Shown here in pieces: positions 57,624 through 64,000 of a DNA stretch of 64,000 bases (positions are counted from its first letter, which is position 1; each line of letters opens with the position of its first letter). The position numbers were made by a program, and so were the translations under genes. The DNA is taken from positions 1 to 64,000 of the forward strand of contig JAKLLA010000004.1 of NCBI GenBank assembly GCA_023150375.1. Reading direction: 5' to 3'. This DNA comes from Burkholderiaceae bacterium (GTDB taxonomy: Bacteria; Pseudomonadota; Gammaproteobacteria; Burkholderiales; Burkholderiaceae_C). A model generated the notes under the pieces. The model was not told the DNA's origin. It did not search any database and worked only from the letters and a program-made list of their open reading frames with translations.

Positions 57624-59210
57624 ATGCCTGCGCCCCGAACCGCCCCCCCTTCTGTCGCATCGCCCACCTTCGCGGCCGACGAGTTGCGAGCGCTCGCTGC
57701 GGCCGCGGCCGTGCCGGTCGCCGCGGACCTCCCCGCCGATGCCGCCACCGTGCTGCAGCTGGCCGCGCGCACCATGTTCGACCTGTTCGCCCAGACCGCC
57801 CAGGGCATGATGGTGGTGGACCGCGAGCACCGCATCGTCTGGATCAGCGAGGGCTACAAGCGCTTCCTGCCCGGTCTGGGCTTCGACAGCGAACAGGCCT
57901 TCGTCGGGCGGCGCGTCGAGGAGGTGGTGCCCAACACGCTGATGGCCCAGGTGATCGACACCGGCCGGCCCATGCTGCTGGACCTGCTGACCAACCAGGC
58001 CGGCAGCTTTCTGGTCAGCCGGCTGCCGCTGCGCCATGCCGACGGCCAGGTGCTCGGCGCGGTCGGCCTGGTGCTGCTCGACCACCCCGAGACGACGATG
58101 CAGCCGTTGATGCTCAAGTTTGCCCGCCTGCAGCGCGAGCTCGAGGATGCCCGGCGCCAGCTCGCCGCGCAGCGCCGGCCCAAGTACCGCATCGCCAGCT
58201 TCATCGGCTCGAGCCCGGTGGCCATGGAGGTCAAGCGCCAGGCACGGCGCGTGGCGGCCACCTCGGCCAGCGTGCTGCTGCTGGGCGAGACCGGCACCGG
58301 CAAGGAACTGCTCGCCCAGGCGATCCACGCCGCCTCGCCGCGCGCCGGGGCGCCCTTCGTCGGCGTCAACATCGCCGCGGTGCCCGACACCCTGCTCGAG
58401 GCCGAGTTCTTCGGCGTGGCTCCCGGGGCCTACACCGGAGCCGAGCGCAAGGGGCGTGACGGCAAGTTCAAGCTGGCCGACGGTGGCACCCTCTTCCTCG
58501 ACGAGATCGGCGACATGCCGCTGGCCCTGCAGGCCAAGCTGCTGCGTGCGCTGCAGGAGCAGGAGGTCGAGCCGCTGGGCAGCAACCAGGTGCACAAGGT
58601 CGACGTGCGGGTCATCGCCGCCACCAGCCGGGATCTGCCGGAGATGGTGGCCGGCGGGCAGTTCCGCGCCGACCTGTTCTACCGACTGAACGTGCTGCCG
58701 ATCCGTCTGCCCGCCCTGCGCGAGCGGCTGGAGGACCTGGAGGCGCTGGTCGAGGCGCTGCTGGAGGACATCGCCCGCCGCAGCGGCCTGGCGCACCGCA
58801 CCGTCGGCGAGGACGCGCTGGCACTGCTCGCCTCGCACCACTGGCCCGGCAACATCCGCGAGCTGCGCAACGTGCTCGAGCAGGTGGCGCTGCTGGAGGA
58901 CGACCTCGTCCTCGGCGCGGCGGCCTTCCGCGCCGTGCTGCCGGCCGGGCCGGGCGCAGCGACGACGGCGCCGGTGGCGCGCCAGCGCGACGCGGCTGCC
59001 GAGGCGGCCGGCACCGGACAGGCGCTGCCGGTCGTGCCGCTGCCCCAGGCGGTGGCCGAGCTGGAGCGGCGCGCCATCCTGGATGCGCTGGCTGCCACCG
59101 GGGGCAACAAGGTGGCTGCTGCACGCCGGCTGGGCATTGCCCGCGCCACCCTGTACGAGAAACTGGCGCAGTGGCGCCAGACGCCCGACGCAGCCGCCGA
59201 CGACCGGTAA
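57624..59210 (+). CDS. PAS-domain sigma-54-dependent transcriptional activator
   Basis: The 528-residue protein (ATG 57624) has a PAS sensor at about 55-165 (QGMMVVDREHRIVWISEGYKRFL), a short coiled coil, an AAA+ domain with Walker A GETGTGKE, the sigma-54 contact loop GAYTGA, Walker B GGTLFLDEIGD and WPGNIRELRN, and a C-terminal Fis-type helix (NKVAAARRLGIARATLYEKL). Tyr replaces Phe in GAFTGA, a tolerated change. There is no receiver domain, so the PAS domain probably takes the signal. Targets are unknown. Confidence 0.93.
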   Translation: MPAPRTAPPSVASPTFAADELRALAAAAAVPVAADLPADAATVLQLAARTMFDLFAQTAQGMMVVDREHRIVWISEGYKRFLPGLGFDSEQAFVGRRVEEVVPNTLMAQVIDTGRPMLLDLLTNQAGSFLVSRLPLRHADGQVLGAVGLVLLDHPETTMQPLMLKFARLQRELEDARRQLAAQRRPKYRIASFIGSSPVAMEVKRQARRVAATSASVLLLGETGTGKELLAQAIHAASPRAGAPFVGVNIAAVPDTLLEAEFFGVAPGAYTGAERKGRDGKFKLADGGTLFLDEIGDMPLALQAKLLRALQEQEVEPLGSNQVHKVDVRVIAATSRDLPEMVAGGQFRADLFYRLNVLPIRLPALRERLEDLEALVEALLEDIARRSGLAHRTVGEDALALLASHHWPGNIRELRNVLEQVALLEDDLVLGAAAFRAVLPAGPGAATTAPVARQRDAAAEAAGTGQALPVVPLPQAVAELERRAILDALAATGGNKVAAARRLGIARATLYEKLAQWRQTPDAAADDR

Positions 59211-59290
59211 GGCCTGTGTCGACCGGTGGCGCCCGCTGGCGTCGCCGGTCCGCCCGGCTCACAATCACGGCGCTGCAAGGAGGTCGTGCC

Positions 59291-59815
59291 ATGTCCGCCC
59301 GTCTGTCGCCCGCCTCGATCCTCGCCGTGCCGACGCTGCTCGCGAGCCTGTTGCTGCCGATGCCCGGCATGGCTCCGGCGCAGGAGCCGGGGGCCACGCA
59401 CTCGCAGGTCCAGCCCGAGCTGGATCGCCTGGGCCGCCAGATCGTGCAGACGCGCTGCAAGCGGCCCCAGTCGGTCAAGCGCGAGCGCGTGCCCAGCGCA
59501 CGCAGTCCACGCATCCTCGACGTGGTCTGGACCACGGCCTGCCCCGGCTTCGAGGTGGTCACCTTCACGCCCTCCGGCGGGCGGGCCCGGCCGATGGCGT
59601 TGACGCTGACGGCCGCGCACCCGCAGGTCCCCGGCGCCCTGGGCGTCGGCAGCCCGGTCGAGGCGGTGCATGCCGAACTCGGCCCGCCCTGGTCCACCGA
59701 AGGCGACGACCTGGTCTACGCGCTGCATCCCGAGCGTCCCAACGACGATACGCTGACCTTCCGCATCGAGCGCGGGCGGGTGGTCGCGCTCGAGTGGAGC
59801 TGGGATACGGAGTGA
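59291..59815 (+). CDS. Exported hypothetical protein
   Basis: The 174-residue protein starts at [11 protein letters not shown] with GGAGG 7 bases ahead. It has a signal peptide ([24 protein letters not shown]). The mature part has two Cys ([15 protein letters not shown]) that may form a disulfide, and ends [37 protein letters not shown]. This end has the look of a small beta-sheet module found in periplasmic proteins. No family is recognised. It lies 80 bases after the sigma-54 activator. Confidence 0.7.
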   Translation: MSARLSPASILAVPTLLASLLLPMPGMAPAQEPGATHSQVQPELDRLGRQIVQTRCKRPQSVKRERVPSARSPRILDVVWTTACPGFEVVTFTPSGGRARPMALTLTAAHPQVPGALGVGSPVEAVHAELGPPWSTEGDDLVYALHPERPNDDTLTFRIERGRVVALEWSWDTE

Positions 59816-59906
59816 GTGCTGTCCCGCCGGCTTCCGTCGGGGGAGCCGGGGCGAGACAACCGGGCACCCTGGCGCCCCATCCGGCGCGGCGCATCGGCTC
59901 GGTGCC

Positions 59907-59935
59907 TGGCGCGGCCTGGCTTGCTGTGCTATATT
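59907..59935 (+). promoter_or_regulatory. Candidate promoter of the ribosomal protein operon
   Basis: TATATT at 59930-59935 is preceded by TGC, giving an extended -10. A weak -35 (TGGCGC, 59907-59912) lies 17 bases upstream. Transcription from here would give a leader of about 145 bases before rplC. Confidence 0.6.
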
Positions 59936-60050
59936 CGCGAGCTTTTCGGGCGTGGGGCTTTCCGCGCCCGTTTCGTCGTTCCGGTGTGCCGGGTTCGAGT
60001 GCCTTCGTCGAGAAGGTGGGTCGGCGCGGTCTGCCGGGGCAATTCAGTCA

Positions 60051-60071
60051 GCCCGACCAATCGTTGTCGGG
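60051..60071 (+). promoter_or_regulatory. Leader hairpin next to the rplC ribosome-binding site
   Basis: GCCCGAC (60051-60057) pairs with GTCGGGC (60065-60071) just before the GGAGAAG Shine-Dalgarno. A second stem, GGGCGTGG with CCGCGCCC (about 59949-59972), lies earlier in the leader. S10-type operons in E. coli are autoregulated by L4 through leader hairpins; a similar role here is inference. Confidence 0.45.
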
Positions 60072-60086
60072 CATTGGAGAAGAACC

Positions 60087-60761
60087 ATGACGACAGCCAA
60101 TCCGGGCGAGCGCCTCGGTTTGCTGGGCCGCAAGGTGGGCATGATGCGCATCTTCACGGACGACGGCGATGCCGTGCCCGTGACCGTGCTCGACGTGTCC
60201 AACAACCGCGTCGCCCAGGTCAAGACCGCCGATGTCGACGGCTACAGCGCCCTGCAGGTGGCCTTCGGGTCGCGCAAGGCCTCCCGTGTCACCAAGCCCG
60301 AAGCGGGCCACCTGGCCAAGGCCGGTGTCGAGGCCGGCGAGCTCCTGAAGGAGTTCCGCGTCAGTGCCGAAGTCGCCGCCGAGTACAAGCCGGGCGCCCA
60401 GGTCCCCGTGACCCTGTTCGCCGCTGGCCAGCAGGTCGATGTGCAGGGCACCTCGATCGGCAAGGGCTACGCCGGCACCATCAAGCGCCACAACTTCGGT
60501 TCGCAGCGTGCCTCGCACGGCAACAGCCGTTCGCACAACGTGCCGGGCTCGATCTCGATGGCGCAGGATCCGGGCCGCGTGTTCCCGGGCAAGAAGATGA
60601 CCGGCCACATGGGTGACGAGACCGTCACCACCCAGAACCTGGACATCGTGCGCGTCGACGAGGCCCGCCAGCTGCTGCTGGTCAAGGGGGCCGTGCCGGG
60701 CGCCAAGGGCGGATTCGTGACCGTGCGTCCCGCCGTCAAAGCCAAGCAAGGAGCCAACTGA
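60087..60761 (+). CDS. rplC: 50S ribosomal protein L3
   Basis: The 224-residue protein has GGAGAAG before the ATG. Family sequence is clear: [92 protein letters not shown]3 nucleates 50S assembly and reaches the peptidyl-transferase centre. It is the first gene of the operon here; rpsJ, normally before it, is absent. It overlaps rplD by one base (TGATG). Confidence 0.98.
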   Translation: MTTANPGERLGLLGRKVGMMRIFTDDGDAVPVTVLDVSNNRVAQVKTADVDGYSALQVAFGSRKASRVTKPEAGHLAKAGVEAGELLKEFRVSAEVAAEYKPGAQVPVTLFAAGQQVDVQGTSIGKGYAGTIKRHNFGSQRASHGNSRSHNVPGSISMAQDPGRVFPGKKMTGHMGDETVTTQNLDIVRVDEARQLLLVKGAVPGAKGGFVTVRPAVKAKQGAN

Positions 60762-61381
60762 TGCAGCTCGAGCTCCTGAACGAGCAGGGCCAGGCGGCCG
60801 CCAAGGTCGATGCCCCTGACACCGTCTTCGCGCGTGACTACAACGAAGCGCTGGTGCACCAGGTCGTGGTGGCCTATCAGGCCAACGCCCGCCAAGGCAC
60901 CCGCAAGCAGCTGACCCGCGCCGAAGTCCATCACTCGACGAAGAAGCCGTTCCGCCAGAAGGGCACCGGTCGCGCACGCGCCGGCATGACCTCGTCTCCG
61001 CTGTGGCGCGGGGGCGGCCGGATCTTCCCGAACACGCCGGACGAGAACTTCAGCCACAAGCTGAACAAGAAGATGTATCGCGCCGGCATGGTGACGATCC
61101 TCTCCCAGCTCGCCCGCGAAGGCCGCCTGGCCGTGGTCGACTCGCTCAAGGTCGAGGCGCCCAAGACCAAGCTGCTGGCCGACAAGCTCAAGAAGATGAA
61201 CCTGGATCACGTGATGGTGATCGCCGACGAGGTGGACGAGAACCTGTTCCTCGCCTCGCGCAATCTCGTCAACGTGCTGGTCGTCGAGCCGCGTTACGCC
61301 GATCCCCTGTCGCTGGTCTTCTACAAGAAGGTCATCGTCACCAAGGGCGCGATCGACAAGCTGCAGGAGATGTTCGCATGA
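60761..61381 (+). CDS. rplD: 50S ribosomal protein L4
   Basis: The 206-residue protein matches L4: [52 protein letters not shown] and [17 protein letters not shown]. It lines the exit tunnel, and in many bacteria it represses its own operon. Start and stop overlap its neighbours (TGATG, ATGA), showing tight translational coupling. Confidence 0.98.
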   Translation: MQLELLNEQGQAAAKVDAPDTVFARDYNEALVHQVVVAYQANARQGTRKQLTRAEVHHSTKKPFRQKGTGRARAGMTSSPLWRGGGRIFPNTPDENFSHKLNKKMYRAGMVTILSQLAREGRLAVVDSLKVEAPKTKLLADKLKKMNLDHVMVIADEVDENLFLASRNLVNVLVVEPRYADPLSLVFYKKVIVTKGAIDKLQEMFA

Positions 61382-61692
61382 GCGCCGCCAAGTTCGATGA
61401 GGGCCGTCTGGCCCAGGTGCTCGTCGCGCCGATCATCTCGGAGAAGGCCACCAGTGTCGGTGAGAAGCACAACCAGGTGCTGTTCAAGGTGCTGCTGGAT
61501 GCTTCCAAGCCCGAGATCAAGGCTGCCGTCGAGCTGATGTTCAAGGTCGAGGTCGCCTCGGTCCAGGTGGTCAACATCAAGGGCAAGACCAAGCGCTTCG
61601 GCGGCCGCATCGGCCGTCGCAACCACCTGCGCAAGGCCTATGTCTCGCTGAAGCCGGGTCAGGAACTGAACTTCTCCGGGGAGGCCGCGTAA
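61378..61692 (+). CDS. rplW: 50S ribosomal protein L23
   Basis: The 104-residue protein starts in an ATGA overlap with rpl[82 protein letters not shown] is the L23 core. It forms part of the tunnel exit where trigger factor and SRP dock. TAATG overlap with rplB. Confidence 0.98.
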   Translation: MSAAKFDEGRLAQVLVAPIISEKATSVGEKHNQVLFKVLLDASKPEIKAAVELMFKVEVASVQVVNIKGKTKRFGGRIGRRNHLRKAYVSLKPGQELNFSGEAA

Positions 61693-62516
61693 TGGCTGTC
61701 GTCAAGGTCAAACCGACTTCGCCCGGCCGTCGTGCCGTGGTGAAGGTGGTGCACAAGCACCTGCACAAGGGCGCGCCCGAGGCGTCGCTGCTGGAACCCC
61801 AGAAGCAGAACTCCGGCCGCAACAACAACGGTCACGTGACCGTGCGCCACAAGGGCGGTGGTCACAAGCATCACTACCGCGTGGTGGACTTCCGTCGCAA
61901 CAAGGACGGCATTCCGGCCAAGGTGGAGCGCATCGAGTACGACCCGAACCGCACCGCGCACATCGCGCTGGTGTGCTACGCGGACGGCGAGCGTCGCTAC
62001 ATCATCGCCCCGCGCGGCCTGGAAGTGGGTCAGACGGTCCTGAGCGGCGCCGAGTCGCCGATCAAGGCTGGCAACACGCTGCCCATCCGCAACATCCCCG
62101 TGGGCTCGACCATCCACTGCGTCGAGATGCTGCCCGGCAAGGGGGCGCAGATCGCCCGTTCGGCCGGCACCTCGGTGACGCTGATGGCGCGTGAAGGCAC
62201 CTACGCGCAGGTCCGCCTGCGCTCCGGCGAAGTGCGCAAGATCCACATCGACTGCCGCGCCACGATCGGCGAGGTGTCGAACGAAGAGCACAACCTGCGC
62301 CAGTACGGCAAGGCCGGTGCGATCCGCTGGAAGGGCATCCGCCCGACCGTGCGCGGCACCGCCATGAACCCGATCGACCACCCGCACGGTGGTGGCGAGG
62401 GCCGTACCGGCGAGGGCCAGGCTCCTGTGTCGCCGTGGAACACGCTGACCAAGGGCTTCCGCACTCGCAGCAACAAGCGCACGCAGACGTTCATCGTCTC
62501 GCGTCGCAAGAAGTAA
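61692..62516 (+). CDS. rplB: 50S ribosomal protein L2
   Basis: The 274-residue protein has the L2 blocks [66 protein letters not shown] and, near the end, [19 protein letters not shown] with the conserved His needed for peptidyl-transferase function. Length is standard. Confidence 0.98.
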   Translation: MAVVKVKPTSPGRRAVVKVVHKHLHKGAPEASLLEPQKQNSGRNNNGHVTVRHKGGGHKHHYRVVDFRRNKDGIPAKVERIEYDPNRTAHIALVCYADGERRYIIAPRGLEVGQTVLSGAESPIKAGNTLPIRNIPVGSTIHCVEMLPGKGAQIARSAGTSVTLMAREGTYAQVRLRSGEVRKIHIDCRATIGEVSNEEHNLRQYGKAGAIRWKGIRPTVRGTAMNPIDHPHGGGEGRTGEGQAPVSPWNTLTKGFRTRSNKRTQTFIVSRRKK

Positions 62517-62531
62517 GAGGGGAGCGCAGCA

Positions 62532-62807
62532 ATGTCTCGTTCGCTCAAGAAGGGCCCCTTCGTCGATCACCACCTGCTCGACAAGGTCGAGAAGGCCGTG
62601 GCCACCAAGGACAAGAAGCCGGTCAAGACCTGGTCGCGTCGCTCGACCATCCTGCCCGAGTTCATCGGCATCACGATCGCGGTGCACAACGGCCGCCAGC
62701 ACGTGCCGGTGTACGTGACCGACCAGATGGTCGGCCACAAGCTCGGCGAGTTCGCGCTGACCCGTACGTTCAAGGGTCACCCCGCGGACAAGAAGGCCAA
62801 GCGCTGA
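62532..62807 (+). CDS. rpsS: 30S ribosomal protein S19
   Basis: The 91-residue protein is a full-length S19: [72 protein letters not shown]. It binds 16S rRNA with S13 in the head of the small subunit. GGGGAG precedes the ATG. Confidence 0.98.
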   Translation: MSRSLKKGPFVDHHLLDKVEKAVATKDKKPVKTWSRRSTILPEFIGITIAVHNGRQHVPVYVTDQMVGHKLGEFALTRTFKGHPADKKAKR

Positions 62808-62820
62808 GGAGCCCGACGCA

Positions 62821-63150
62821 ATGGAAACCAAAGCAATCGTCCGTGGCGTGCGCCTGTCCTGCGACAAGGGCCGCCTCGTGGCCGACATGATCCGCGGCAA
62901 GCCGGTGGATCAGGCGCTGAACATCCTGACGTTCTCGCCCAAGAAGGCCGCCGGGATCATCAAGAAGGCGCTGGAGAGCGCGATCGCCAACGCCGAACAC
63001 AACGACGGCGCGGACATCGACGAACTGCGCGTGACCTCGATCTACGTGGAGCAAGGTGCCACGCTGAAGCGCTTCACGGCCCGTGCCAAGGGCCGTGGCA
63101 ACCGCATCAGCAAGCCCACCGCGCATATCTACGTGACGGTCGGCAACTGA
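62821..63150 (+). CDS. rplV: 50S ribosomal protein L22
   Basis: The 109-residue protein is a standard L22: [60 protein letters not shown], and the tunnel loop ending [19 protein letters not shown]. It sits 13 bases after rpsS. Confidence 0.98.
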   Translation: METKAIVRGVRLSCDKGRLVADMIRGKPVDQALNILTFSPKKAAGIIKKALESAIANAEHNDGADIDELRVTSIYVEQGATLKRFTARAKGRGNRISKPTAHIYVTVGN

Positions 63151-63167
63151 AAGGCTGGTAGAAGACC

Positions 63168-64000
63168 ATGGGACAGAAAATCCATCCGACCGGTTTCCGC
63201 CTGCCTGTCACGCGCAACTGGTCGTCGCGCTGGTACGCCGGCAACCGTCAGTTCGCCGGCATGCTGGCCGAGGACATCGAGGTTCGCGAGTTCCTGAAGA
63301 AGAAGCTCAAGAACGCGGCCGTCTCGCGCATCCAGATCGAGCGCCCCGCCAAGAACGCGCGCATCACCATCTTCTCGGCGCGTCCGGGCGTGGTGATCGG
63401 CAAGAAGGGCGAGGACATCGAGAACCTGAAGGTCCAGCTCGCCAAGATGCTGGGCGTGCCGGTGGCGGTGAACATCGAGGAAGTGCGCAAGCCCGAAGTC
63501 GATGCCCAGCTGATCTCCGAGTCGATCACGCAGCAGCTCGAGAAGCGCATCATGTTCCGCCGTGCGATGAAGCGCGCGATGCAGAACGCCATGCGTCTGG
63601 GCGCCCTGGGCGTGAAGATCATGTCGTCGGGTCGCCTGAACGGCATCGAGATCGCCCGCACCGAGTGGTACCGTGAAGGCCGCGTGCCGCTGCACACCCT
63701 GCGTGCGGACATCGACTACGGCTTCTCGGAGGCCAAGACCACCTACGGCGTCATCGGCGTCAAGGTGTGGGTCTACCGTGGCGATCGCCTGGCCAACGGC
63801 GAGGCGCCGGTGATCCGTGGCGAAGACCGTCCGGAAGACGACCGTCGCCGCCGTGGTCCGCGCAGCGACCGCCCCGGTGATCGTCGTGGCCCGCGTGGCC
63901 CGGGTGGCCCCGGCGCAGGTCGCGGCCCGCGTGGCGAAGGTGCCGGCCCGGCCGCCGAAGGCGCAGGTGCCAAGCGCGTCGTGCGTGCCGCCGCCCCGGC
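63168..64000 (+). CDS. rpsC: 30S ribosomal protein S3, 3' end beyond window
   Basis: It starts [25 protein letters not shown] and contains the KH-domain motif [17 protein letters not shown] and the C-terminal domain [42 protein letters not shown]. The frame stays open to the right edge (277 codons seen). After about residue 215 the protein has a long Arg/Gly/Pro-rich tail ([19 protein letters not shown]...) beyond the usual E. coli length of 233; extended tails are common in Burkholderiales. Confidence 0.96.
   Translation, partial: MGQKIHPTGFRLPVTRNWSSRWYAGNRQFAGMLAEDIEVREFLKKKLKNAAVSRIQIERPAKNARITIFSARPGVVIGKKGEDIENLKVQLAKMLGVPVAVNIEEVRKPEVDAQLISESITQQLEKRIMFRRAMKRAMQNAMRLGALGVKIMSSGRLNGIEIARTEWYREGRVPLHTLRADIDYGFSEAKTTYGVIGVKVWVYRGDRLANGEAPVIRGEDRPEDDRRRRGPRSDRPGDRRGPRGPGGPGAGRGPRGEGAGPAAEGAGAKRVVRAAAP

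Overview
This 64 kb window is very GC-rich and gene-dense. It looks like chromosome of a betaproteobacterium of the order Burkholderiales, most likely the Leptothrix/Rubrivivax/Ideonella (Sphaerotilaceae-like) group. The reasons are a PHB phasin gene with PhaR-type operators, a PPi-dependent phosphofructokinase, a B12-dependent ribonucleotide reductase under NrdR boxes, an NnrS gene behind an FNR/Dnr-type box, and an S10-type ribosomal operon with betaproteobacterial gene order. The taxonomic call is inference from gene content. There is no integrase, transposase, tRNA, rRNA or CRISPR array.

Layout. Bases 1-7.7 kb hold the C-terminal ~2,560 residues of a giant secreted RTX/cadherin-type adhesin. 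From 7.8 to 20 kb are mostly housekeeping genes: a glycosyltransferase, a DUF445 membrane protein, a peroxiredoxin, a phasin, a conserved-TM-helix channel-like protein, a NarX/NarL-like two-component pair, a HIT hydrolase, a DUF481 outer-membrane protein and pfp.

From 20.2 to 41.6 kb is the most unusual part. A 2,053-residue protein joins two alpha/beta-hydrolase domains to a CHAT protease domain and lies just downstream of a caspase-like (peptidase C14) gene. A second caspase-family gene sits 10 kb further on, in a four-gene minus-strand cluster with two envelope lipoproteins and a MORN-repeat/transglutaminase-like protein. Between the two loci lie a rhomboid protease, a secreted beta-helix protein, pbpC (PBP1C) and nnrS. 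A 27-bp sequence, 22/27 identical, occurs upstream of both the caspase/CHAT genes and the beta-helix gene, which suggests shared regulation.

From 42 to 59.8 kb are an SDR, two tandem DUF59-like proteins, nrdJ, an OmpW-like protein, a GDSL lipoprotein, a second two-component pair next to a divergent chemotaxis transducer, two Hsp20 genes with a recognisable heat-shock promoter, metY, a membrane protein and a PAS/sigma-54 activator. From 60 kb to the right edge runs rplC-rplD-rplW-rplB-rpsS-rplV-rpsC; rpsJ is not in front of rplC.

The best candidates for an undescribed system are the caspase + CHAT/lipase pair and the lipoprotein-caspase-MORN/transglutaminase cluster. Both keep their predicted catalytic His/Cys residues, but their targets cannot be read from sequence.
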